Of a stretch of 64,000 nucleotides of DNA, positions 28,668 to 38,318 are shown one piece after another. The stretch spans positions 1,488,001-1,552,000 of the forward strand of contig CAVYWD010000002.1 in the NCBI GenBank assembly GCA_963772225.1, given 5' to 3'. A model generated the notes under the pieces. It ran no database searches and was not told the DNA's origin. It worked only from the letters and a program-made list of their open reading frames with translations. This DNA is from CAVYWD01 sp963772225. GTDB taxonomy: Bacteria > Myxococcota > Myxococcia > Myxococcales > UBA5297. The position numbers and the translations under genes are program-made. Position 1 is the first letter of the stretch; every line of letters begins with the position of its first letter.

Positions 28668-31600
28668 CACGCTTCTGCCCTGGTGCGCCGCCCGCTGACC
28701 AGCACCTCCTCGCCCCCGTCCGCCGTCAGGCGGCGCACGAGCCGGTAGGTCGTGTTGCCCTCGGCGCGGGCGACCTCGGGCGCGGCGATCAGGAGCTGGA
28801 GGTCGAGCGTCTGGCAGAGGTCGAAGAGCACGCCGAGATTGTCGTGGGAGAGCCGGTTGGCTTCGTCGAGGAAGAGGAAGCGGAGCGAGCCGTGGGACTT
28901 CTTGCCGCGCAAAAGCGTCGCGTCGCGCTCCCACTCGGTCAGGACGACCATCATCAGCGCCGCGCCCACGCCGATGGCCTCGCCCGTCGACAGCCGCGTC
29001 GGGTTTGCGACCTCCCAGTCGGCGCCGGCCTTGCGGCGGATCTCCACGTGGAGGTGGACGTACTCGCGGTAGTCGAGCAGGCGCTGCCCGGAGGTCCGCC
29101 CTCCGCCGTAGCGGCGGAAGATCTCGTCCAGGGCCTCTTCGATCGGCATGTCGGCCTGGAACAGGAGCCCTTGCGCCGCGCCTTCGCGGAGGGCGCGCAG
29201 CACCTGCTCCATCCGCTCCACCAGGTTCAGGCGGACGCGGATCCCCTGGATGCTGCCGAAGCTGACGCCGACCAGGTTTTTGTCCAGACGCGCCACCTGC
29301 CCGCGCGCCTTGCGGATCTGCACGTCGATGCCTCGGGCCACGTCCTCGCTCGCGCCGCGCAGGTCGCTCTCCTGGCGCACCAGGCGCTCCTCCAGACTCG
29401 CGAGCTGGTCGCGCAGGCGAAGGAGCGCTTCGCGCGGGTCGTCGACCTCGGCCACCTGGGCCGGCAGCCGCCGGCGCAACCAATCGCGGACCGCGAGCCA
29501 GAGCGCCAGGAAGGCGTCGGCGAACGCGGAGTCCGACGTGTCGCGCAGCACCTGGAGCTCGGAGAGCAGCGCCGCGCCGCCCTGGGCGTTTCGCAGGCGG
29601 TCGAAAAGCACCTCGCGCCGCGTCCTCGCCTCCTGCACCAGGTTCACGTGGCCGCGGACCTCCGCGAGCCCGCTCGGCGCTCCGGCGAGCAGGCCGCCGA
29701 GGAGGCCGTGGCGCGCCGCGCGCTCGCGCAGGTCGTCCCATCGCTTGGCCGCCGGCTCGGCCTCACAACGCTCGCCGGCGAGCTTCTCGCCCGCGTCCTT
29801 CACCCGGACCTCGGCCTCGCCGAGGGCGTTCTCCTGGGAGCCGCGCATCGTCAAGAGCTCGTCGCGCTGCCGGTCGAGCGTTCGGAGCTCAGCCTCGAGC
29901 CGCGCGATCTCGCCCGCCGCAGCGGCGAGGGCCTCCTCGCTCGGCTCGGGCACGCCGAGCTCCTCGAAGCGCTCGGAGGCCGCGGCGTGCTCCTGCAGGG
30001 CGCTCCTCCGCGCGCCGTCGGCGTCCTGGAACCTCGCGGTCGCCTCGTCGTAGCGCTGGTCCGCTTTCGCCGCGGCACCCTCGGCCGCACGCTGCTCTTC
30101 CTCGGCGTCGCTCAGCTGTGCCTCGAGCGCGGGGACGAGAGCCTGGCCCTCGGACAGACGCCGCGGCGCCTCCTCCCAGCCGAGCGCCTCGGCGTTCGCC
30201 TGCACGTCGGCGAGCGCGTCGATGCCGGCGTCGAGCCGTTCCCGGCGCGCCTTGAGCTCGGCCACGCGCTCGCGCAGGCGGGCGAGCTCCTCCTCCGAGA
30301 GCGGCGCCTGGCGCAGCCTCGCGAGCTGCCGGTCGACGAGCTCCGCGCCCCGGCGGTGAGCGGCTGCGAGGTCTCTCGCCTCCTGCGCCGCGCCCCGCTC
30401 GGCCGCCAGCGAGCGGACGCGCTCGCCGTGGTCGGGTAAGTCGAGCAGCATCGCCTCGCCGAGCAGCGCGCGCAGGCCCTCCACGCGCGGGCGACAGGCG
30501 CGCGCCGCCTCGGCGCACTGGGCGATCGCGGCGCGGCAAACCGCGAGCCGCGCCTCGGCCTCCGCCATGGACTTCTTCGCGGCCGCGAGCTCCGGCGCGG
30601 GATCGCCGGCGAGCCAGACGGCACTGCCGGCGAGGAGAGCCTCGCCGTCGGCGGCGAGCCGCTCGAGCTCGCGCCGCCGCGCCCGCGCCTCGTCGAGCTC
30701 GCGCCCCTTCGCCTCGGCCTCGCGAAAGAGCTCCGCCGCGCGGGCCTCGCGAGCGCGCCGGCCCAGGCGCGGGCGCTCCGGGATTCGCGACACGCGCAGG
30801 GCGGCCCCCTCGTCGACGGCGACGTCCCGCTCGCCGACGTCCGCCGCGTCCGAGGCAAAGGCCAGGCGCTCGAGGTCCGCCTCGCGCGAGACGAGCAGCA
30901 CGTCCGCGAGCGCGTCCGGGCGGCTCGCGACGGCGCGGGCGGCGCCCCTGGGGTCGTCCACGACGAGGGCCTGCGCGAGGCCGCCCAGCCGGGCTTCGAG
31001 CTTCGCGGCCTCGTCGAGCCCTATCTCCTCGAAGCCGGAGGCGACCAGCTCCGCGCCGAGCTGGTCCTTGAGCCGGAGCAGCTCGGAGGCGAAGGGGCCG
31101 CCCGCCGCCAAGAGCTCCCGAGCCTGTCGGAAGAGTGCCTCTTGCGCTTCGCGGGTCCGCTCCTCGGACTTCTGCGCCGCCGCGAGCTCGCCGCCGAGCT
31201 TCGCGCGCGCGGCGTCGAGTCCGGCGCGGTCGACCACCGGAGCACCCAGGAACCCCTCGAGGCGCGTTGCGCGCGCGGCGTGCTCGCGCCACTCGGGCTC
31301 CCGCACCGCGAGGTCTCGGCCGCGAGCGCCCAGCTCCTTCAGGAGGCGCTCGACGTCGGCGGCGTCCGCCCAAGCCGCCCGCTCCCGCTCCTCGTGGCCC
31401 TGGCGCTCCGACTCGGCGGCGGCGAGGAGCCGCCCGACCAGGACGGCGGCAGGCTCGTCCGCCAGCGCGACTCCCAGGCCCTTCGCCCGCTCGCGCGCCC
31501 GCGCCTGGCTCGCCTCCAGGCGGCGCGCCTCGGGCAGCTCTCGCTCCAGGGCCGGGAGGCGAGCGGCGAGCGCGACCCGCTCCCGGTGGCGCTGGAGCGC

Positions 31601-33088
31601 TTCCAAGGCGACGTCGTGGGCGCGAAAGACCTCGACCTCCGCTCCGACGAGCGCGCGCAGCGCCTCCATCACCTCGGCGTGTCGCCTCCGATGCTCGTCC
31701 GCGTCCGAGAGGCGGGTCGCCGCGTCCCGGCGCTCCTCGTCGGCGACGGCCAGCTCGGCGCGAGCGGCCGCGAGGCGCTCCCCGAAGGAGGCCGGGGCGA
31801 GGGGCGCCGCCCCGAGGTGCTCTTCGGCCTCGCGCAGGCGGCGGACGGCGTGGTGGTAGGCGCCCGCGCGGCGGTGCAGCTCCTCGATGCCGCGCTGCGC
31901 GTCCGCGAGGCCGGTGGCCGCGCGCTTGTAGCCTTCCTGGACGCGGCGCAGCTCCTCGCGCCGCCCAGACCTCTCCGCTTCGGCGCGCGCCCGCTCGCCC
32001 GCGGCCACTTGGGCGACCCCATCGGCCGCGCGAAGATCCGCGGCGCACCGCGCGAGCCTCGCGGCCGCCGCGAGGGCGTCGCGCACCTTGGCGTGCCAGG
32101 CGCGCGCGAAGCTCAGCCCCTCGGTGAGCTGGGCGCGGCGAGGCTCGAGGCCGCCGAGCTCGGCGACGGTCGCGGCGAGCGCTTCCCGCGCACCGTCGCG
32201 CGCGCCGGCGGCCGCCGCGAGCGCCGCCTCGGTCTCCGCGACGCGGCGAGAGAGCTCCTCGGCGCGCTCGCGCGTCGCGAGGAAGGCTGCGGCGAACATC
32301 GTCTGGCCCACCTCGAAGACCCCGCCAATCTCCTGCTCGAGCCTGCGCGACTCCTGCACCTCGGTCCGCGTCCGCCGGCAGGCGTCGAGGTTGGCGCGCA
32401 TGCGCTGCAAGGTGTCGGCGAGGCCGCTCTCTTCCCGAAGCAGGAAGGCGCGCAGCTCCGAGGTCAGCGCCCGCGAGATGCCGCCGGTCATGCTCGTGCG
32501 GAGCATCTCGTTCAGCTTGTTGCGCTCCTCGTCGGTGCCCAGGCGAAGCGGCGTGACGCCCTCATCGAAGAGCGCGGCGAAGTACTCGCGGGCCGATGGG
32601 AACCTCTGCAGTCGGCCCCCGAGGCGCGCCGCGCTCTCCTGGAGCTCGGGCAGCTCGGGCACGACCTGGCTCTCCCCCTGCTTCACCAGCAAAAGGTCCT
32701 GGAGGCGGACGTCCTCGCCGAGCCCGGAGACGATGAACGGCGTCGGCTCGACCGACGGCTCCCCCTTGCGCTCCAGGTGCACGCCGGCAACGAGCCGGCG
32801 CTTGCCGGGCAGGGCGAAGTCGATGGCGGCGTACGAGGGGCGGCCCGGCTCGCCCAGCCGCCCCCAGATGCCCTTGTCGCCGCCTGTGGCGCCCGTCTCG
32901 CCCAAGTTCGTGAAGCGCAGGCGGGACATGTCGGGCAGGAGCACGACGTACGCGGCGATCATCACCGTCGTCTTGCCGGCGCCGTTGGCCCCCTCGAGCG
33001 CCGTGACGTGGCGGTCGAGCCGGTACCGCTCGTAGAAGACCCCCTTCCAGTTGACGAGGGCGAGCGCCTCCGCGCAGGTGCGGCTCAT
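28667..33088 (-). CDS. jetC: JetC: MukB-like SMC ATPase of Wadjet
   Basis: 1473 residues. The ABC-type ATPase head is split: Walker A GANGAGKT at 33-40, signature LSTGE at about 1365 and Walker B FLFLDEANRLS at about 1405. Between them lie two long Ala/Glu/Arg-rich coiled coils and a hinge. The N-terminus closely follows MukB (LVNWKGVFYERYRLD, LLPDMSRLRFTNLGETGATG), and the length is near that of MukB (1486). It is the loop-extruding motor that finds small circular DNA. Overlaps jetB by 4 bp at its start and jetD by 1 bp at its end. Confidence 0.92.
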   Translation of the reverse strand: MSRTCAEALALVNWKGVFYERYRLDRHVTALEGANGAGKTTVMIAAYVVLLPDMSRLRFTNLGETGATGGDKGIWGRLGEPGRPSYAAIDFALPGKRRLVAGVHLERKGEPSVEPTPFIVSGLGEDVRLQDLLLVKQGESQVVPELPELQESAARLGGRLQRFPSAREYFAALFDEGVTPLRLGTDEERNKLNEMLRTSMTGGISRALTSELRAFLLREESGLADTLQRMRANLDACRRTRTEVQESRRLEQEIGGVFEVGQTMFAAAFLATRERAEELSRRVAETEAALAAAAGARDGAREALAATVAELGGLEPRRAQLTEGLSFARAWHAKVRDALAAAARLARCAADLRAADGVAQVAAGERARAEAERSGRREELRRVQEGYKRAATGLADAQRGIEELHRRAGAYHHAVRRLREAEEHLGAAPLAPASFGERLAAARAELAVADEERRDAATRLSDADEHRRRHAEVMEALRALVGAEVEVFRAHDVALEALQRHRERVALAARLPALERELPEARRLEASQARARERAKGLGVALADEPAAVLVGRLLAAAESERQGHEERERAAWADAADVERLLKELGARGRDLAVREPEWREHAARATRLEGFLGAPVVDRAGLDAARAKLGGELAAAQKSEERTREAQEALFRQARELLAAGGPFASELLRLKDQLGAELVASGFEEIGLDEAAKLEARLGGLAQALVVDDPRGAARAVASRPDALADVLLVSREADLERLAFASDAADVGERDVAVDEGAALRVSRIPERPRLGRRAREARAAELFREAEAKGRELDEARARRRELERLAADGEALLAGSAVWLAGDPAPELAAAKKSMAEAEARLAVCRAAIAQCAEAARACRPRVEGLRALLGEAMLLDLPDHGERVRSLAAERGAAQEARDLAAAHRRGAELVDRQLARLRQAPLSEEELARLRERVAELKARRERLDAGIDALADVQANAEALGWEEAPRRLSEGQALVPALEAQLSDAEEEQRAAEGAAAKADQRYDEATARFQDADGARRSALQEHAAASERFEELGVPEPSEEALAAAAGEIARLEAELRTLDRQRDELLTMRGSQENALGEAEVRVKDAGEKLAGERCEAEPAAKRWDDLRERAARHGLLGGLLAGAPSGLAEVRGHVNLVQEARTRREVLFDRLRNAQGGAALLSELQVLRDTSDSAFADAFLALWLAVRDWLRRRLPAQVAEVDDPREALLRLRDQLASLEERLVRQESDLRGASEDVARGIDVQIRKARGQVARLDKNLVGVSFGSIQGIRVRLNLVERMEQVLRALREGAAQGLLFQADMPIEEALDEIFRRYGGGRTSGQRLLDYREYVHLHVEIRRKAGADWEVANPTRLSTGEAIGVGAALMMVVLTEWERDATLLRGKKSHGSLRFLFLDEANRLSHDNLGVLFDLCQTLDLQLLIAAPEVARAEGNTTYRLVRRLTADGGEEVLVSGRRTRAEA

Positions 33089-33771
33089 GCCGCGGGCTCC
33101 TCGTCCGGGGCCAGGTCGTCCTCGGCGCCGGGCTCGTCGTAGGCCGCGTCGCCCAAGGCCACCTCCCCGCGGGCGACGAGCCGCTCCAGCGCCGCGTTCG
33201 GGTCGGCGAGGCCGCGCACGGGTTCCGCGAAGCGCATCAAAGCCGGGCGCAGGCGCAGGCGCGCCTCGTCCATCACGTCCACGAAGCCCAGGTCCTGGAG
33301 CCGGCGCAGCGCCTCGCCTACCTGCGTCCGCACCGTCTCCGCGGCGACGCGTTCGTCGTATTTGCGCTTGCGGGGGTTCAGCGTGCGGACCAGGGCCTGT
33401 GCGCCGAGCAGCCCGGAGAGCCGCTGCAGCAGCGCCTCGCGCGCCACGAGCCCGCCGCCCTGGAGCGTCGCCGGGTCGAGGTACAGGAGCGCCAGCGCCT
33501 GGCCCACGAGCATCTCCCCCGCCGAGAGCTGCCGACGGCCGAGCCGGTCCCCGGACGGCAGGAGGTAGAAGTAGCCGTCGCTCTGCTGGACGAGCTCGCA
33601 GCTGTAGCGCCGGTAGAAGGGCTCGAGGAGGGCCTGGGCGTCGACGAGGTAGTCGTAGGCGGTGCCGTCGTCGCGGCCGATGTGCCGGCCGCGGCGCAGC
33701 ATCAGGTCCACGTCGGGGAAGTGCTCGTCGGCGATGGCCGCCTCCAGCGTGTGGAAGGCCGAGTCGGTCAT
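33085..33771 (-). CDS. jetB: JetB: MukE-like subunit of Wadjet
   Basis: 228 residues, normal MukE length. Two winged-helix folds; recognisable are HTLEAAIADEHFPDVDLML, the YDYLVDAQALLEPFYRRY region and GYFYLLPSGDRLGRRQLS. The acidic tail (YDEPGAEDDLAPDEEP) is typical. It clamps DNA with the JetA kleisin and the JetC heads. ATG 33771 overlaps the stop of jetA (ATGA). Confidence 0.9.
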   Translation of the reverse strand: MTDSAFHTLEAAIADEHFPDVDLMLRRGRHIGRDDGTAYDYLVDAQALLEPFYRRYSCELVQQSDGYFYLLPSGDRLGRRQLSAGEMLVGQALALLYLDPATLQGGGLVAREALLQRLSGLLGAQALVRTLNPRKRKYDERVAAETVRTQVGEALRRLQDLGFVDVMDEARLRLRPALMRFAEPVRGLADPNAALERLVARGEVALGDAAYDEPGAEDDLAPDEEPAA

Positions 33772-35141
33772 GGCGCGCCTTTCTGGTCGACCGCCCAGTC
33801 TTCGATCTCGAGGCGCGCGAGGACCTTTTCCCAGGGGCGCTCGGGCTCGCACTGCACGCGCGCGAGGCGCGCGACCACTTCGGCCACGCGCCCGGCCGCC
33901 GCGTAGTGAGCGGGCTCAGGCAAGGTGGAGAGCACGCGGGACGTCACCTCGGCGAGCGTCTGCGCGCCGTCCTCGAGGGCCTTTGCGACGAGCGCCTGGA
34001 GGTCGGCGAGGGGGTTCTCGGCCTCGACCCACTCGGGGTCTGCTTCGCGGTCCGCGAGAGGCCGCGCCACCGGCGGGCGCTCGACGCGCGCCTCCAGGGG
34101 CCGGAGGAGGCGGATGGACGGCGCACCGGCGGCGACGAGGTGGAAGGGCCGGCTCGGCCACGCGGCGAGCTGGTCGCGCAGGCGCTGGCTGAGGGCGCGC
34201 TCGGGGTCGAGCCGCACGACGTCGCGCAGGTAGCGGTGCACGTACTGATAGTACTCGGACCAGGCGCGCTGCCTCGCGAGCCCCCACGCGGCGATCCGGT
34301 CGACGTGCTCGATGACGCGCTGGACGGCGGACTCGGCGTCGTCGTTCGAGGCCGCGGCGGCGAGCGTCTGGATCTCCTGAAGCAGGGCGAGGAAGTGGTG
34401 GGTGTCGCGCAGGAGGATCTCGTTCAGCTCGCGCAGCGTGCTCGTGGTCGCATCGAGCAGGGATTGGCAGCGGTCGACCGCGCTGAACCAGTCGGCGGAC
34501 AGGAGCTTGGCGATCTCGGCCTGCACCTCCTCCTGCTGCGCGTCCAGGCCGCGCTGCCTTCGCTCGATGCCGGAGACGAGGTCGGCGACGGTCACGCGCA
34601 AAGGGCCCACGACCCGCGTCCGCCAGGCCTCGTCGCCCTCGGCCTTCTTCGCGGCGGCGAGGATCTCCGCGAGCTGCGCGCGCAGCGTCCCGGTGAGCAG
34701 GGTGAGGCTCTCGCGGGTGAGCGCCTCGTCGGCGAGGAAGTACTCCACGACCGCGGCCGCCAGGCGCGTGAGCGCGTACTCGCCAGCGCGCACGAGGCCC
34801 GCGCCGTCGACGCGGGCGAGCATCCGCTGCTCGCGCAGGCGCTGGATGGCGTGGGTCGCCCGCTTGCGCGGGTTCTCGGCGCCGGGGTCGACCACGTCGC
34901 AGACCTGCTCGAAGAGGTCGATGAGCGCGTCCTCCTCGAAGGAGGCGAGGGCTGCTTTGTCGGCTCGGAGGTAGAGGCCGGCGAGGAAGCAGAGGTCGGC
35001 GGTCTTGAAATCCAGGTTGACCTGGTCGCGCGCGAGGGAGGCGATGAGGCGGCTCGGGTCCGCGGAGGCGTTCGGGGCGGTCATCTCGGCGCTTTCGCTA
35101 GAGAGAGCGGCGTCAACGGGCGCCTGCACTCGACTATTCAC
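33768..35141 (-). CDS. jetA: JetA: MukF-like kleisin of Wadjet
   Basis: 457 residues. N-terminal winged-helix dimerisation part (LDFKTADLCFLAGLYLRA, RKRATHAIQRLREQRML), helical middle, and a C-terminal winged helix (about 370-455). It bridges the JetC heads. I chose GTG 35141 because GGGGAG lies 4 bases upstream and the start overlaps the stop of the AlbA_2 gene; an ATG at 35084 (MTAPNASADP) is the alternative and would remove 19 non-conserved residues. First gene of jetABCD; all junctions overlap, so the four subunits come from one message. Confidence 0.9.
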   Translation of the reverse strand: MNSRVQAPVDAALSSESAEMTAPNASADPSRLIASLARDQVNLDFKTADLCFLAGLYLRADKAALASFEEDALIDLFEQVCDVVDPGAENPRKRATHAIQRLREQRMLARVDGAGLVRAGEYALTRLAAAVVEYFLADEALTRESLTLLTGTLRAQLAEILAAAKKAEGDEAWRTRVVGPLRVTVADLVSGIERRQRGLDAQQEEVQAEIAKLLSADWFSAVDRCQSLLDATTSTLRELNEILLRDTHHFLALLQEIQTLAAAASNDDAESAVQRVIEHVDRIAAWGLARQRAWSEYYQYVHRYLRDVVRLDPERALSQRLRDQLAAWPSRPFHLVAAGAPSIRLLRPLEARVERPPVARPLADREADPEWVEAENPLADLQALVAKALEDGAQTLAEVTSRVLSTLPEPAHYAAAGRVAEVVARLARVQCEPERPWEKVLARLEIEDWAVDQKGAP

Positions 35142-36623
35142 GAGGCTCCCCGGCGAGCTTCGCCTTCGCCAGCGCAGCGCGGCCCGCCGCCGTGAGGCGG
35201 TACTTCTGAAGGCGGCTGTTGGGCTTGTCCGGCACGGTCATCTCGACCAGTCCCTGAGCAATCGCGGGGGCGAGGTAGGCGGCGGTGAAGTGGTCTCTGT
35301 GGCGAAGCCCGAGCTCGGATTGGAGGCCCTTTCGTCCAAGAGACCGGTCGGCCAACACGGTGAGCAGCCGCGCTACCTCATTAGCGACTTGCCCGGTGAC
35401 TTGCCCGGTGACTTGCCCGGTGACTTGCCCGGTGACTTGCCCGGTGACTTGGTCGCTGCCGCGCTGAGTCGCCACCGCCACCCGGAACGTGACAACCGCG
35501 CCGCCCGTCACTTCCTTGAATTCGGGCGGGGCGATGCCGGCGCCTTCGCACATCTCGGCGACGCGATTGGTGCCTCGGCCACATTTCTCGATGAGCCCCG
35601 TGCGGTGGAAGACGTCGGCGATGATCGGGTTGCGCAGCACCGAGAGGTGGTCGCGCTCGAGCGCCTCCGGCGTGATGCCGTTCGGGAATCGGCCGGTGCT
35701 CGAGACCTCGACGCGGTCGTCGAAGATGGCGAGCGAGACCGCGCCGCCCGCGACCGAGTAGTCGCGGTGGATGAGGGCGTTGACGAGGATCTCGCGCATC
35801 GCGTCCGGGGGAATCAGCGGCTTCTCGAGGCGGCGCAGCTGGGTCGGGACAATCTTGGCCGGCATCGGGAAGTGGCGCTGGCAGAAGAGCTGCGCCTCTT
35901 CGAGCAGCTTGAACGCCGGCCCGCGCAGCTGGCGCTGGTCCATGAACTCGGCCTTGGTCGCGCCGCGGAACCTCGCCATACGCAGCTCGCACTGCGGGTA
36001 GTCCGGCATGAAGGTCTTGCCGAAGAGCACGACCCCCGCGCGCAGGAGGTGGCCGTGCTTGCGCGCCCCGAGGCGATCGAGCGCTTCGGGGAGGCTCCTC
36101 GCGGAGGGCCCGGTGAGCCGGCCCATCGACTCGATGATCTTCAGGATGCGAAACACCTCATCGCGGTCGATGTCCTTGAGCGTGACCTCGTCGGCGACCT
36201 GGTTCTCCCAGCGGCGCCGGCTGTGCGCCCGCTCGAGCAGCAGCGCCTCGTAGCGCTCCTGCGGCATCTTGCGAGTGGTGTTCCCCACGCGCTCGTACGC
36301 GCGGCCGTCGTAGGTGAACGGCACGGAGTCCTTCGCGCCCGCGACCGACAGCACGAGCACGGCCCGGCCGCCTTCGAATCGACCCGCTCGACGTCGATCT
36401 CCACGGGCGGCTCCATTCGCTCGCGGGCCCTGGCGAGCTCGTGGAACGTCTGCTGGCCGACGATGTCGCCGCTCGGCTTGACGCCAATGATGACACGCCC
36501 ACCCTTGCCGTTCGCGAAGGCGCAGAGCGTCTGCATGGCCTCGCGCAGCTCGCCGGTCGAGCGCTTGAGCTCGAGGGTCGCGGACTCGCCTTGGGCGATG
36601 AGCTGGGGGAAGGTGGGGTTCAT
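35134..36623 (-). pseudogene. AlbA_2/ATP-binding transcriptional regulator, frameshifted
   Basis: Two frames together give one protein of about 496 residues. Residues 1-85 (ESATLELKRSTGELREAMQ, FANGKGGRVIIGVKPSG) are an AlbA_2 (Schlafen-type) domain; after a one-base shift near 36375-36385 the rest follows in another frame: ATP-binding C-terminal domain (MREILVNALIHRDYS, FDDRVEVSSTGRFPNG, RGTNRVAEMCEGAG), a QVTG repeat and a C-terminal winged helix. Such proteins are frequent in type I restriction and phage-defence loci. The stop overlaps the jetA start, so it heads the Wadjet transcript. The indel may be a real mutation or a sequencing error. Confidence 0.75.
35391..35450 (-). repeat. 12-bp minisatellite coding QVTG
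   Basis: Five perfect head-to-tail copies of GCCCGGTGACTT, on the minus strand coding (QVTG)5 in a hinge between the ATP-binding domain and the winged helix. The unit is a multiple of 3, so copy-number change keeps the frame and only alters linker length. QVTG repeats are known in this protein family. Confidence 0.9.
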
Positions 36624-37012
36624 GGGGAGCGCGGGCCCATGGGAACGCCAAAGGGAAGGGTCAGCCGCGCGAGGCGGCAGCACTGCCGGGCGACGACTCC
36701 GCTGCCGCTCCCAATCGAGAGGAAGCTCAACATGGCACCTCTCCGTCCATCACCCGCCCTGAAAATGCGCAAGCCACCAGCGCGTCAAACAGGTCGTCAT
36801 CAAGCCGATGGCTCTGCATTCGGCCAGGAAGGCCGCGCGTGGCGCAATTCCGGCGCAATGGGGCCACACCCAACGGTCGCCGTCGGCGAGCGTCTGGAGG
36901 TCGACCTTGCCGTTCCAAGCGACGAGGACCTTGGGCACCTTCCGACAATACAAAGCGCTTTTCAGCCACACAAGGAACCTTGTGGCCGGCTTCCAAACTG
37001 GGGCGATCCCCA
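36624..37012. other. Region with a decayed RtcR-like N-terminus
   Basis: 389 bp without an intact gene. The minus strand holds the relic described at 36753-36941; the remaining bases show nothing else. Confidence 0.5.
36753..36941 (-). pseudogene. Relic of an RtcR-like regulator N-terminus
   Basis: The minus strand reads KVLVAWNGKVDLQTLADGD, the same opening as the RtcR-like protein at 39825 (KVLIAWIGKTDLRAPAESE). The match continues in other frames: VGCGPIAPELRHARP one frame on (compare VGAGPIAQALQARAY), then LDDDLFDALVA in the third. At least two frameshifts and stops are needed, and everything after about 70 residues is missing. It is a decayed second copy. Confidence 0.5.
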
Positions 37013-37301
37013 CCGCTACCGCAGCACGACCGTCGTCACGCTCATCGCCGGAAGCGTGAGCTGGAGTGAGCACGTGCCGCCCGCGCAGCTTGGGGTCGGC
37101 GGGGTCCCGGAGCTCGCGACCACCCCGACCTTTGCGGCGGTGAGCAGATACAGCGTCGCGGAGGTGAGCGCGGGCGCGTTCGCGAGGGTCACCGCCACGG
37201 TCAAGCTGCCGCTCGTCTTGTTGATGCCGACGACTTCGACCTTCGTGGCGTCGCCGGAATGCGCGAACGCGTACACCGACGTGCCGTCAACGTTCGAGGT
37301 C
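37013..37301 (-). repeat. GH44 tail repeat, copy A
   Basis: 289 bp that match 41676-41964 in the same orientation at roughly 95% by eye, without gaps. It codes the last 95 residues of a GH44 C-terminal beta domain (TSNVDGTSVYAFAHSGD to AMSVTTVVLR). The match stops at GGTC at the left protein end and just after the stop codon at the other. Confidence 0.85.
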
Positions 37302-38266
37302 GTCGCGCGGACCGCCGTGTCTCCCACGGTGGAGCCGGCGCCGTCGTAGTTGCGGTAGGAGTCGTAGGCGGCGACCAGATAGTTCACCAATGCTTTGCTT
37401 TTTGTGTCCGTGACGTCGTGGAGAGGCCACGCCATGGCAGCGTAGACTCCTTCGCGTCCGAAGATTCCCAAGAGGTCCGCCTGCGCGACGCCGCCCTCGA
37501 CCGTCGTTTCGCAGCCAGCGTTGTATTCGCTGAAAGAGAGCCCAGGCGCGGCCGCGCTGCTCGCGTAGGCTGTCGCGATCTTCGCCTGCAACCTCGGGAT
37601 CATCTGTCGCGGGTAGAGCGCGGTATCGAAGTAATTGTTTTGCCCCGACCAGCCGAAGTCGATGCTGTCGGTTTGGGCCGCCGTGAATTTCGTGAAGCTC
37701 GGGTCCCAGAACATGCGCGGCGCCTGGGCGCACTGCCCGGCGGAGCCGCCCGAGGTGTAGTAGTGGACGTCGAAGACGTCGAGGAGCGTCTTTCCCGCCG
37801 TGGCGGAGGCCGCCGCCATCTTGGCGAGGTAATAGTCAGCAAAAGGCGTCGGCAGGTTCGGACCAGAATAGTCGCCGGCGTAGACGATCCCGTCGACCTG
37901 CACGTGGAACCAGCGGGCGACGTCGAAGAGCTGCGCGAGGCAATCCAGCGAGAGCTGGCTCGTGATGGGCCGGCGCGGGTGAGCGGCGTGGTTGCCGGAC
38001 TTTCGGACCGCGTGGAGCTTGTTCTGAACCACGTCCGGCACCGACTGCCGAAAGGGCTCCGCGTTCATCAGGTCGTTCAAGTTGTCCGAGAGCGGCGGAC
38101 AGAGGCGATAGCGGTCGTAGATGGCGGCGACGACGATCTCCACGAAGCTCCGCTGCTTGAGGAGGGAGCCCGCCGGGTCCTCGTGGGCGTAGCGCTCGGC
38201 GAAACCCCCGAGGTCGGCCAGCACCTCGCGCTTCGCACGAAGGAACTCGAAGTTATGGGACCTCAT
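37016..38266 (-). pseudogene. HsdR N-terminal stub fused to GH44 C-terminal part
   Basis: One open frame of 416 residues made of two unrelated parts. Residues 1-126 (MRSHNFEFLRAKREVLADLG, RKSGNHAAHPRRPIT, FDVARWFHVQVDG) are the DUF4145-like N-terminus of a type I restriction subunit HsdR. From about residue 127 the sequence is the second half of a GH44 endoglucanase: YYLAKMAAAS, LLDVFDVHYYTSGG, the catalytic SFSEYNAG, LGIFGREGVYAAMAWPLH, then a C-terminal beta-sandwich. The junction is near 37888. No signal peptide, no restriction ATPase and no GH44 first half remain, so neither activity is expected. A ribosome site (CGGAGA) precedes ATG 38266. An assembly join is possible. Confidence 0.75.
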
Positions 38267-38318
38267 GTCGGCGATCTCCGGGATGAGCATGCCGGCACTG
38301 ACTTCAACGGCCGTGCCA

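Noticed and set aside
31142..33142. Long plus-strand frames over jetC
   Set aside because: Shadows of the Ala/Glu/Arg-rich coiled coils of JetC; repetitive composition and no domain.
35391..35450. Possible CRISPR-like short repeat array
   Set aside because: Units are directly adjacent without spacers, lie inside a coding frame and translate to QVTG; no cas genes.
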